From Flavobacteriales bacterium (GTDB lineage Bacteria; Bacteroidota; Bacteroidia; Flavobacteriales_F; PHOS-HE28): 64,000 nucleotides of DNA. Below, piece after piece: positions 1 through 7,883 of this stretch; positions within the stretch are counted from its first letter, which is position 1; each line of letters starts with the position of its first letter. The DNA is taken from positions 1,488,001-1,552,000 of the forward strand of contig CP064979.1 in assembly GCA_016699575.1 (NCBI GenBank), given 5' to 3'. The notes under the pieces are model-generated. The model was not told the DNA's origin. It did not search any database and worked only from the letters and a program-made list of their open reading frames with translations. A program made the translations under genes and the position numbers.

Positions 1-107
1 GATCGCGTTGTGGCGCATCGCCATGCAGTAGAAACGCGGCTTCACGGAAACGAAGAGCCTTCGAAAAGCCGCTGTGGCAGCCGTTTTCCGGAGGTATGGA
101 AACGCGA

Positions 108-133
108 AAGGGGCCCGACTCGTCGGACCCCTT
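108..133 (-). terminator. Rho-independent-type hairpin
   Basis: An 11-bp inverted repeat (108-118 with 123-133) has a 4-base loop. The only irregular pair is a G.U in the leftward transcript. Three T residues follow the stem in the leftward direction. It lies about 20 bases past the stop of the Lys/Ala-rich gene and fits as its terminator. Confidence 0.75.
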
Positions 134-152
134 CGCCGTAAGGTGGTGTACC

Positions 153-245
153 TTACTTCTTCTTCTTAGCGGCCGCCTTCTTCTTGGGGGCTGCTTTCTT
201 GGCGGCCTTCTTAGGGGCGGCCTTCTTCGCTGCTTTCTTTGCCAT
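153..245 (-). CDS. 30-residue Lys/Ala-rich histone H1-like basic protein
   Basis: The 30-residue protein is almost entirely Lys, Ala and Pro: MAKKAAKK, then repeated AAPKK blocks and a KKKK end. Such composition is typical of the tails of bacterial histone H1-like proteins, which bind DNA or RNA by charge. A nucleoid or nucleic-acid role is inference from composition only. I chose the internal ATG at 245 because the longer frame to 341 would run through the promoter. A perfect TAnnTTTG box lies 20 bases upstream and a strong hairpin lies just downstream, so this is a complete single-gene unit and not a shadow frame. It could also be a degenerate fragment of a longer H1-like gene. Confidence 0.7.
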   Translation of the reverse strand: MAKKAAKKAAPKKAAKKAAPKKKAAAKKKK

Positions 246-553
246 TGTGTGAAAGGGTTTGAGACAAACGTATCGTTGTCGGGGACTTGTTACGTGATCA
301 TCACCAAGAATGTTCCAACGATGGTTTGTTGATATCGTCACAAGCCGATCACGGATCGATCATCGTGCAGTGGATCGATCGGCATGATGCAAGGAACAAG
401 ATCGATCGCCGATCATCATCGGTCGTGATCCGACATCAAGCAATGATCGATGCACCGATCAACGACATGCGACGCGCATGGTCCGGATCTCAAGCATGGC
501 CACTATTGTGGGCAGCGCGCGCAGGTGGTCCTCCTATCTTGGCGACGTTGCAC
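246..553. other. GATC-rich intergenic region
   Basis: About 300 bases separate the divergent Lys/Ala gene and cytochrome-like gene. I count 13 GATC tetranucleotides between about 296 and 488, several as direct GATCGATC doublets; chance would give about one. Apart from the promoter at 265-272 I see no gene here. An open frame does run through it but has no protein-like features. Confidence 0.6.
265..272 (-). promoter_or_regulatory. Bacteroidota -7 box
   Basis: Read leftward, TACGTTTG matches the Bacteroidota -7 consensus TAnnTTTG exactly. It lies 20 bases before the ATG of the Lys/Ala-rich gene, giving a leader of about 13-15 bases. No clear -33 TTTG was found. Confidence 0.55.
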
Positions 554-1639
554 ATGAACAAGAAGGCGATCATCGTTCTGTCCGTTCTCGGAGCGGTAGC
601 AGCTTGCACGAACGATCCGGATGAACTCTTGGCGCCCTCCGGTCCCGGCGGCTCCGTGGACATCGACCTTGGAGCTCTGCCCTACGATAGTCTCAGCTCC
701 TACGGTTTCTTCACCGGCAACCTGCAGGACCTTCAACCGGCCCCGAGCGTCCTCCCCTACTCCCCCATCACCCCGCTCTTCAGTGACTATGCGCACAAGA
801 GCCGGTTCGTTTGGATGCCGCCCGGCAGCAAAGCACAGTACGTGAGCGAAGATGTCCCGCTCGACTTCCCGGACGGAACGGTGCTGATCAAGAACTTCTG
901 GTTCGAGCGCGTGCAACCTACGGACGTGAAACGCGTGCTGGAGACACGCATGCTCTTCAAGCGCAACGGCGAGTGGGAGTTCGCCAACTACAAGTGGAAC
1001 GCGGCGCAGACCGAAGCGGTGCTCGACCTGTTCGGTTCGTTCGCACCGTTGCAATGGCTGGACGACGATGATCAACCGCACGACGTCGTGTACAGGATAC
1101 CGAGCGATGCCGAGTGCTTGGTCTGCCACAAGCAGAACGACATCCCCGAACCGATCGGGCCCAAGCCACGCAACTTGAACGGCAACTTCCAATATGCCGA
1201 TGGCACCATGAACCAGTTGCAGCGGTGGATCCAAGCCGGATACCTGGAGGACAACCTGCCCGGCAATGTTGGCGCCGTCACCGACTGGAAGGACCCGAAC
1301 GCCAACCTGAACGATCGCGTGCGTGCGTACGTGGACATGAACTGCGCGCATTGCCACAGCGACGGAAAGCACTGCGATTACCGGCCCATGCGCTTCGCGT
1401 GGCAGGAAACGACGGACCCCATCAACCTTGGCGAGTGCGTGATCCCAGACCAGGAGGTGCTGCCGCAGCTCACCCACATCGTGGCACGTGGCGACACGGC
1501 CGCGAGCATGCTCTACTACCGCATCAGCTCCACGGACGAAACCCTGCGCATGCCGCTGCTCGGCCGTACCGTGGTGCACGAAGAAGCCCGACAGCTCTTC
1601 GCCGATTGGATCAACTCCCTTTCACCCTCTTGCAACTGA
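554..1639 (+). CDS. Diheme cytochrome c-type lipoprotein (SO2930/HNE_0200-like)
   Basis: The 361-residue protein starts with a lipoprotein signal (MNKKAIIVLSVLGAVAAC, lipobox VAAC), so it is probably anchored in the envelope. Two CxxCH heme-binding motifs are visible, CLVCH at residues 188-192 and CAHCH at 264-268. The region between them and the YSPITPLFSDYAHKSRFV block resemble the SO2930/HNE_0200 family of proposed diheme cytochromes (recalled from family knowledge). The start at 554 was chosen over the much longer open frame because the signal peptide begins there. The next gene starts 5 bases after the stop, suggesting co-transcription with a T9SS protein. Electron transfer is the likely role; the partner is unknown. 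Confidence 0.8.
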   Translation: MNKKAIIVLSVLGAVAACTNDPDELLAPSGPGGSVDIDLGALPYDSLSSYGFFTGNLQDLQPAPSVLPYSPITPLFSDYAHKSRFVWMPPGSKAQYVSEDVPLDFPDGTVLIKNFWFERVQPTDVKRVLETRMLFKRNGEWEFANYKWNAAQTEAVLDLFGSFAPLQWLDDDDQPHDVVYRIPSDAECLVCHKQNDIPEPIGPKPRNLNGNFQYADGTMNQLQRWIQAGYLEDNLPGNVGAVTDWKDPNANLNDRVRAYVDMNCAHCHSDGKHCDYRPMRFAWQETTDPINLGECVIPDQEVLPQLTHIVARGDTAASMLYYRISSTDETLRMPLLGRTVVHEEARQLFADWINSLSPSCN

Positions 1640-1644
1640 ACCCG

Positions 1645-3621
1645 ATGAAGACCATGAGAACGACGATCACGCTTAGTGCACTGGTACTTGCTACTGCGGC
1701 CATCGGGCAGAACACCTGCCTCACGGCGCTTCCCGTCGGCGCCGGCACGCACATCGTCACGGCGGTGAACGGAACGCAGATCCCGATACCCCTCTGTGCG
1801 AACACCGGCAGCGGTGCCACCGCTGCCGAATGGTACACCTACACACCAACGGCCGATCACTACGTCACCATCAATACGGACCTTGCGGTGAACGCCGGTG
1901 ACGACACCCGGTTGCACATCTACCAAGGCGTGTGCGGCAACCTGACCTGCATCATCGGATCGGACTACAATGGATGGAGCCAACTGGCAGCGGCCAGCTT
2001 CAACGCCCAGCAAGGCATCACATACATCTTCGCGTTCGACAACCTTTGGAGCAGCACGGGGTTCACGTTCGAGCTCATCGAGGGCCCTCCGGTGCCGCAA
2101 ACGGTATCCTTCAGTACGCAGGCCTTCTCTGCAGCCAGCCCCTTCTGCGTAGTGGACATGAACAACGACCAGTTGGACGATGTGGTCTCCGCGTACCAGA
2201 ACAGTGTGGTCATCAAGCACCAGCAGGCCGGTGGTTCGTTCACCACCACAACCATTCCAACAACATCGGCCGACCACCCTGCGAGTTGGAGCATCGCCGC
2301 CGGCGACATCGACAAGAACGGCCAGAACGACCTGCTGTACGGCGGTGGCAACGGTGCCACGTTCATGAAGGCCAATGCCAACGGCACCCAGTTCACCGAG
2401 GTCAGTTTCCCCAACTACATCTTCTGCCAGCGCACCAACTTCGTCGACATCAACAGCGATGGTCATCTGGACGCCTTCGTGTGCCATGATGTGGATGCCA
2501 ACGTGCGCTTCATGAACGATGGGTCGGGCAACCTCACCTTCAACCAAGGCGGCCTCGGACAGTCCTGCGGCAATTACGGGTCGATATGGACCGACCATGA
2601 CAACGATGGGGATGTGGACCTCTTCATAGCCAAGTGCGGCTGCGACCCTATCGACATGCTGCACAGGAACAACGGCAACGGCACCTTCACGGAGATCGCC
2701 AACAGCCAGAACCTCGCCGGGTCGCAACAGAGCTGGAGCAGTGCGTGGGGCGACTTCGACAATGACGGAGATATGGACGTGATGATCGGAGCGAGCTCCT
2801 TCAGCAACGGTGGCCACATGCTGATGCGCAACGACGGCACCGTGTTCACCGACGTCACTGCCGGGAGCGGTTTCGACGTTTTCACCGGAACGGGCATCGA
2901 GCACACCACGCACGATTTCGACAACGACGGTCTTCTGGACATCCTATGCGCCAACAGCACCGTGATGGTCAATCTCGGCAACATGGTGTTCGGACCGAAC
3001 GTGACGAACGTGACCGAAGGCGCCATCGGCGACCTCAACAACGATGGTTACCTGGACGTGCTGGGATGGGGCGGTGCGCACATGAACAATGGCGGCCCCA
3101 ACCATTGGCTGCGTGTGAACACCGTGGGCACCGTGAGCAATGGCAATGGCATCGGGGCGCGTGTGTACTGCACCACCTCGACGGGCACACAGATGCGCGA
3201 CGTGAAAAGCGGCGATGGCTTCGCTTACATGAGCAGTTTGATGACCCACTTCGGACTGGGGCAGGAAACCCAGATCGACGAAGTGGTGGTGCGCTGGCCC
3301 AGTGGCATCATCAATGTGGTGGACAACCCACCGGCGGACGGTACCATCACCATTGTGGAGGACCCGCTCACGAGCATCGTTGAGCCGCTCCGCGAACTGC
3401 GCTTGAACGTATGGCCGAACCCGGCAACCGACGTACTCCAAGTGCGCGGCACCGTGTGCGCGCCCGGCGCTCGTGCCCGCATCCTTGATGCCACAGGCAA
3501 GCAATTGTCCAACGAACGCTTGGCGGGTTCCGTGATCGACGTGTCGCGCTTCGCTGCCGGCATGTACATCCTGGAAGTCTCTTCGGAGGCCGGAACGGCC
3601 ACGGCCACCTTCAGCAAGTGA
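1645..3621 (+). CDS. FG-GAP/VCBS repeat protein with ASPIC/UnbV domain and T9SS sorting domain
   Basis: The 658-residue secreted protein has an N-terminal signal peptide (to about residue 20, ending AIGQ), then a QNTCLTALPV-type beta domain of about 130 residues. Repeated FG-GAP/VCBS units follow, with Asp-rich calcium-type loops such as DINSDGHLD, DHDNDGDVD, DFDNDGDMD and DLNNDGYLD. An ASPIC/UnbV domain (IGARVYC...RDVKSGDGF...HFGLG...WPSG, roughly residues 490-570) precedes a C-terminal Por-secretion tail (residues about 590-658: NVWPNPATD, a LDATG core, and AAGMYILEV). It is predicted to be exported by Sec and then T9SS to the cell surface; the ligand is unknown. The start at 1645 begins the signal peptide. 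It is a tandem paralogue of the next gene. Confidence 0.88.
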   Translation: MKTMRTTITLSALVLATAAIGQNTCLTALPVGAGTHIVTAVNGTQIPIPLCANTGSGATAAEWYTYTPTADHYVTINTDLAVNAGDDTRLHIYQGVCGNLTCIIGSDYNGWSQLAAASFNAQQGITYIFAFDNLWSSTGFTFELIEGPPVPQTVSFSTQAFSAASPFCVVDMNNDQLDDVVSAYQNSVVIKHQQAGGSFTTTTIPTTSADHPASWSIAAGDIDKNGQNDLLYGGGNGATFMKANANGTQFTEVSFPNYIFCQRTNFVDINSDGHLDAFVCHDVDANVRFMNDGSGNLTFNQGGLGQSCGNYGSIWTDHDNDGDVDLFIAKCGCDPIDMLHRNNGNGTFTEIANSQNLAGSQQSWSSAWGDFDNDGDMDVMIGASSFSNGGHMLMRNDGTVFTDVTAGSGFDVFTGTGIEHTTHDFDNDGLLDILCANSTVMVNLGNMVFGPNVTNVTEGAIGDLNNDGYLDVLGWGGAHMNNGGPNHWLRVNTVGTVSNGNGIGARVYCTTSTGTQMRDVKSGDGFAYMSSLMTHFGLGQETQIDEVVVRWPSGIINVVDNPPADGTITIVEDPLTSIVEPLRELRLNVWPNPATDVLQVRGTVCAPGARARILDATGKQLSNERLAGSVIDVSRFAAGMYILEVSSEAGTATATFSK

Positions 3622-3667
3622 GCGGGATCATCCATCTTCGACGCCACCACCAGACCATCACTCCAAC

Positions 3668-5665
3668 ATGAGGAATACGCTACTTCTTTCTGCCTTGTCC
3701 GTAGCACTGACCGCGAGCGCGCAGAACACCTGCCTCACGGCATTGCCCGTGACAGCGGGCAACACATACACCGTTACCGGTTTCGATGGCCTGCAGATAC
3801 CCATACCCGTTTGCGCGAGCGGTGGCACAGGGGCGGTGCACGGGGAGTGGTATACCTACACCGCGCCAGCGGACTACAACCTGACGGTAAGCACGGACTT
3901 CACCCAGAACGCCGGCATTGACACCCGGTTCCATGTGTACACGGGCGTGTGCGGCAATCTCACCTGCATCGGTGGCGATGATGACAGCGGGTCCGGCAAC
4001 CTCTCCATCGACCAGTTCAATGTGTCGCAGGGCACCACGTACATCATTGCCTTCGATGACCGTTTCGACACTTCAGGGTTCGTGTTCAGCCTTAGCGAAT
4101 TCCCCTCGGTGAGCTCGCCGGTGCAGTTCAGTTCGCAGACCATTGCCGTTACGGGCAGTGCGTACACCGTGGTGGACATGAACGATGACCAGCTCGACGA
4201 CATCGTGGCCACCAAGGTGAACAACGTGCAAGTGCACTATCAGCAGCAAGGTGGTGGCTTCACCATCACCAACATCGCAACCGACAGCGTGGTGTACACC
4301 GCCACATGGAGCATCGCTGCCGGCGATCTCGACGATAATGGCCAGGTTGACCTGATGTACGGCAACGGATCGGGTGTATCCATTCTGATGGCCAACACCA
4401 ACGGCACCGGCTTCACCGAAGTGGTCAGCCCGCAGTATGTCTTCAGCCAACGCGGCAACATGGTTGACATCAACAACGATGGCAACCTGGACGCGTTCAT
4501 GTGCCACGACGTGGAACCCAACGTTTACTTCCTCAGCGACGGTCAGGGGGGCTTCAACTTCGTGCAGGGTGGCTTGGGCGACACGCCCAACGGCGGCAAC
4601 TACGGCAGCATCTGGATCGATTACGACAACGACCACGACATCGACCTGTTCATTGCCAAATGCCGCGGCGGCAACAACCCCGCGGCCATCGATCAACTGC
4701 ACCGCAACGATGGCAACGGCGTGTTCACCGAAGTGGCCGCTTCGCTGGACCTTGCCGCAGGCTACCACCAGAGCTGGAGCAGCGCATGGGCCGACTACGA
4801 CAACGACGGCGACATGGACGTGGTGGTGGGCGCAAGCTCGTTCACCGGTGGTGGGCACCGCGTGATGCGCAACGACGGCACCATCTTCACGGATGTGGCG
4901 GCAGGAAGCGGCTGGGACCTTTTCCAAGGGACCGGTATCGAGCACGTGGCTCACGACTTCAACAATGATGGTTGGGTCGATGTGCTCACCGCCAGCAGCA
5001 CCGTGATGGTCAACAACGGCGACATGACCTTCACACCGATCGTTGCCGGGGCGAGCACGGGTGCGGTTGGCGACCTGAACAACGACGGATACCTGGACGT
5101 GCATGTCGGCACAACATCGTTCATCAACGATGGCGGCACGAACAATTACATCCGCGTCCATACGGTCGGCACCGTCAGCAATCTCGATGGCATCGGTGCA
5201 CGTGTGCAGATCACCACGCCACTGGGCACGCAGATCCGCGATGTGAAGAGCGGTGATGGCTTCAAGTACATGAGCAGCTTGCTCACGCACTTCGGACTTG
5301 GCGCTGACACCCAAGTGGACGAACTGACCATCTACTGGCCCAGCGGGATCGTGAACACCTGGAACAGCATTCCCGCCAACACCACCTTCACGGCCGTGGA
5401 AGACGCCATTACCGATGTGAGCGAGAGCAAGGTGCCCCTCACGCTATCCATAGCCCCTGTACCCACCACGGATGAACTCGTGATCAATACCAACGCCGAC
5501 TGGATGAACGCCCCCGTGAGCGTGGTGGACATCAACGGCCGCACGGTGCTGAACATGGCCCTGAAAGTGAACCGGGTGGACGTGCGAGACCTTGCCCCAG
5601 GCGTTTATGTGGTGCGGATGCTCCTTGAAGGGAACGAGGTGCAACGCCGGTTCGTGAAGGAGTGA
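3668..5665 (+). CDS. FG-GAP/VCBS, ASPIC/UnbV, T9SS-sorted protein (tandem paralogue)
   Basis: The 665-residue protein has the same architecture as the gene 47 bases upstream: signal peptide (ending ASAQ), QNTCLTALPV domain, calcium-loop FG-GAP units (DINNDGNLD, DYDNDHDID, DYDNDGDMD, DLNNDGYLD), ASPIC/UnbV block (RDVKSGDGFKYMSSLLTHFG), and a C-terminal T9SS sorting domain ending LAPGVYVVRML. Long identical stretches of residues show a tandem duplication. It may be cotranscribed with its partner and is closed by the 30-base palindrome after the stop. The function is surface display or adhesion by inference only. Confidence 0.88.
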   Translation: MRNTLLLSALSVALTASAQNTCLTALPVTAGNTYTVTGFDGLQIPIPVCASGGTGAVHGEWYTYTAPADYNLTVSTDFTQNAGIDTRFHVYTGVCGNLTCIGGDDDSGSGNLSIDQFNVSQGTTYIIAFDDRFDTSGFVFSLSEFPSVSSPVQFSSQTIAVTGSAYTVVDMNDDQLDDIVATKVNNVQVHYQQQGGGFTITNIATDSVVYTATWSIAAGDLDDNGQVDLMYGNGSGVSILMANTNGTGFTEVVSPQYVFSQRGNMVDINNDGNLDAFMCHDVEPNVYFLSDGQGGFNFVQGGLGDTPNGGNYGSIWIDYDNDHDIDLFIAKCRGGNNPAAIDQLHRNDGNGVFTEVAASLDLAAGYHQSWSSAWADYDNDGDMDVVVGASSFTGGGHRVMRNDGTIFTDVAAGSGWDLFQGTGIEHVAHDFNNDGWVDVLTASSTVMVNNGDMTFTPIVAGASTGAVGDLNNDGYLDVHVGTTSFINDGGTNNYIRVHTVGTVSNLDGIGARVQITTPLGTQIRDVKSGDGFKYMSSLLTHFGLGADTQVDELTIYWPSGIVNTWNSIPANTTFTAVEDAITDVSESKVPLTLSIAPVPTTDELVINTNADWMNAPVSVVDINGRTVLNMALKVNRVDVRDLAPGVYVVRMLLEGNEVQRRFVKE

Positions 5666-5682
5666 ATCCCGCCCCTATTGTT

Positions 5683-5712
5683 GGACAAGGCCCCGGTACC
5701 GGGGCCTTGTCC
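5683..5712 (+). terminator. Perfect 15-bp palindrome, likely terminator
   Basis: A perfect 30-base palindrome (GGACAAGGCCCCGGT and its exact complement) starts 17 bases after the FG-GAP stop codon. There is no U-run, so it may act as a hairpin terminator or a 3'-end stabiliser. It is symmetrical and could serve either strand. Confidence 0.65.
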
Positions 5713-5823
5713 GTTCCTGGCCCGTCGTGATCGAGGCCCCTGGGTTGCTTGTGCGGTGCACAACTATTCTGCTTGCATACCGCCCACCGGTTCCGGTAGT
5801 TTCGGTATCCCTGGTCCCTTCCG

Positions 5824-6189
5824 ATGTTCCCTTCCATGCCTTTCGTTCGGGTTGTTGCCCTCTTGCTGCTGGCCATGGCCTGGTGGGGAGCACATTCGTG
5901 CGTGGCCCAGGAAGCTGAAGGCGATCTCGTGTACAAGTTCACGGTGTCCGGAACGCAGGACCCGGTCGCCGCGAAACCTGCGCAAGCGGCATTGATGGCG
6001 CACGGCGATGCGCACTTCTGCTACTTCATCGACGAGGCTGATGTCTTCGCCTTGGTGATGTCATCACCGATCACGCGGCAGGAGATCGCCGCTCGTCTTT
6101 CATCAGCCGGATACACGCTCTTGGGCCCCGTGCTTGTATCGGACGGCACCGTGCTACAGGCGCCGGACCCAATGCCCAGCGATGAATGA
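5824..6189 (+). CDS. Small secreted protein of unknown function
   Basis: This 121-residue protein has a clear signal peptide (FVRVVALLLLAMAWWGAHSCVAQ) followed by about 90 residues. The segment with FIDEADVFALVMSSPITRQEIAARLSSAGY looks like a small ferredoxin-like alpha/beta fold that could bind metal or peptide (weak inference). I do not recognise the family. Its stop overlaps the start of the next gene (ATGA at 6186-6189), so the two are translationally coupled and may work together at the cell surface. Confidence 0.65.
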   Translation: MFPSMPFVRVVALLLLAMAWWGAHSCVAQEAEGDLVYKFTVSGTQDPVAAKPAQAALMAHGDAHFCYFIDEADVFALVMSSPITRQEIAARLSSAGYTLLGPVLVSDGTVLQAPDPMPSDE

Positions 6190-7796
6190 AAACGCTGGCC
6201 CATAGCGTCGCCACGTTGGCCCTCCTCGGGAGCCTTGCGGCCAGGGGGCAGGGCGACCTCTGCACGGGTGCCACCGTAGTGGCCTGCGGTGGTTCCTACG
6301 CCGGCAACACCACGGCTTTCACCGCGGACGTGGCACCCTTCTGCAACACCACGGATGGCACCGGTGGCGGTGCCTGGTACCGGTTCACCGGCACGGGGAA
6401 CCCTGTCATCGCTTCGCTGTGCGGCAGCGGCTACGACACCAAGATCCGTGTGTACACCGGCACGTGCGCGGCCCTGGTCTGCACCATCGGCAACGATGAC
6501 TTCTGCGGCCTGCAATCGCAGGTGACGTGGACCTCGGTGCTGGGCACCACGTACTACATCCTCGTGCACGGCTTCGGCGCTGCCGCCGGCGCATACACGC
6601 TCAACATCACCTGCCCGCCACCGCCCGTTCCGCTCTGCTACACGCAAACAGCGGTGCCTTACGCCGCCGACCCCTACGCGGGCACATTGGTCACCCTCAC
6701 CGACGATGTGCACAGCCCGGTGGTCAACATCGGTTTCACGTTCTGCTACAACGGCACCAACTACACCCAGTGCGTCATTGCGTCGAACAACTACATCACC
6801 TTCAACCTGGCCAATGCCGGCCTGTTCTCGCCTTGGGTAACAGGGGCCATCCCCAACGCCACACCAACGCAACCGCACAACGCCGTGCTCGATCCCTGGC
6901 AGGACATCAACCCCGGTGTTGGTGGGGCGGTGCGCTACCAGACGCTGGGAACGGCACCCTTTCGGCGATTCGTGGTGAGCTACAACAACGTGCCGATGTT
7001 CTCGTGCACCACGCAGTTGTACACCAGCCAGATCGTGCTCTACGAAAGCACTAATTGCATCGAGTCGCTGATCCTCAGTAAACCGGTGTGCGCCACGTGG
7101 AACAACGGCAACGCGGTCCAGGGCCTGCAGAACAACGGTGGCACCTCGGCCACTGTGGTGGCAGGGCGCAACAACACGCAGTGGACGGCCGCCAGCGAAG
7201 GGCGCTTCTTCTCACCTGCTTGCGTGCCTTGCTCAACGGCTTTCACCGCGCAGTGCCAGGTGGTGCCGCTGCCCATTGAACTGGCACACTTCGCAGGGCG
7301 CAACGTGGGCAGTTACAACCTGCTGGAGTGGACCACCGCCAGCGAGCGCAACACCGATCACTTCATCGTGGAACGCAGTGCCGATGGCGAGCTCTTCGTG
7401 CCAGTGCTGCTGGTTGATGCCGCCGGTAACAGCAGCAATACCCTCCACTACACCGCCAAGGACCCCGACCCGCGGCCTGGCCTCAACATCTACCGCCTGC
7501 GCGCCGTGGAAAACGACGCCAGTGAATCGTTGAGCCACGCCGTTACCGTGCACCACGACCCGGGATCCAGGATGGGCCTTCATCCCAATCCATCATCCGG
7601 AAGGGTCTTCGTCTCCTTGCCCGACCACGTGCGGGTGCCCTGCCAACTGGTCCTGCGCGACGTGTCCGGTCGTGCGGTGGCCTCTGCTCTGGCGGACGGC
7701 CATGTTACCGGATTGGACCTGGCGCGGGTGCAGGGCGGTACGTATTTGATCGAAGCGACCGGCACAGGGCTGTCAGCGACGCTGATCGTGGAGTAA
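6186..7796 (+). CDS. T9SS type A sorting domain-containing secreted protein
   Basis: The 536-residue protein starts with a signal peptide (to about residue 19, ARGQG). A Cys-containing N-terminal beta domain (residues about 20-145, CTGATVVACGGSYAGNTT...CNTTDGTGGGAWYRF) resembles pre-peptidase C-terminal-like jelly rolls. The middle carries several Cys pairs. An FN3-like segment (ELAHFAGRNVGSYNLLEWTT...FIVERSADG) leads into the C-terminal sorting domain (LHPNPSSGRVFVSL...LRDVSGRAV...QGGTYLIEA). It is predicted to be exported through T9SS. It is coupled to the small secreted protein upstream. Confidence 0.82.
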   Translation: MKTLAHSVATLALLGSLAARGQGDLCTGATVVACGGSYAGNTTAFTADVAPFCNTTDGTGGGAWYRFTGTGNPVIASLCGSGYDTKIRVYTGTCAALVCTIGNDDFCGLQSQVTWTSVLGTTYYILVHGFGAAAGAYTLNITCPPPPVPLCYTQTAVPYAADPYAGTLVTLTDDVHSPVVNIGFTFCYNGTNYTQCVIASNNYITFNLANAGLFSPWVTGAIPNATPTQPHNAVLDPWQDINPGVGGAVRYQTLGTAPFRRFVVSYNNVPMFSCTTQLYTSQIVLYESTNCIESLILSKPVCATWNNGNAVQGLQNNGGTSATVVAGRNNTQWTAASEGRFFSPACVPCSTAFTAQCQVVPLPIELAHFAGRNVGSYNLLEWTTASERNTDHFIVERSADGELFVPVLLVDAAGNSSNTLHYTAKDPDPRPGLNIYRLRAVENDASESLSHAVTVHHDPGSRMGLHPNPSSGRVFVSLPDHVRVPCQLVLRDVSGRAVASALADGHVTGLDLARVQGGTYLIEATGTGLSATLIVE

Positions 7797-7804
7797 GGAG
7801 AGGC

Positions 7805-7812
7805 TACCTTCG
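7805..7812 (+). promoter_or_regulatory. -7-like promoter box
   Basis: TACCTTCG is one base off TAnnTTTG. It lies 9 bases after the T9SS gene stop and about 70 bases before the PurF-like start, giving the purine gene its own promoter. A -33 element was not found. Confidence 0.35.
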
Positions 7813-7883
7813 CAGCCCACGCCGGTAGGATCAGGGATGGCTCAACCAACTTCCCTCCGGAACTTCGGGCGTGGGCCCATCCG

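Noticed and set aside
1..107. Tail or head of a gene at the left edge
   Set aside because: Short open frames reach the edge on both strands (one could begin at 24 leftward), but too little sequence is present to support a call.
287..553. N-terminal extension of the cytochrome-like protein
   Set aside because: It reads through the GATC-rich intergenic DNA, and a good lipoprotein signal starts at 554.
503..1579. Leftward 358-residue open frame opposite the cytochrome-like gene
   Set aside because: It is a His/Val-rich shadow of the real gene on the other strand without domains; similar long antisense frames (1516-2913, 4073-5314, 20604-22493, 38286-39839) are rejected for the same reason.
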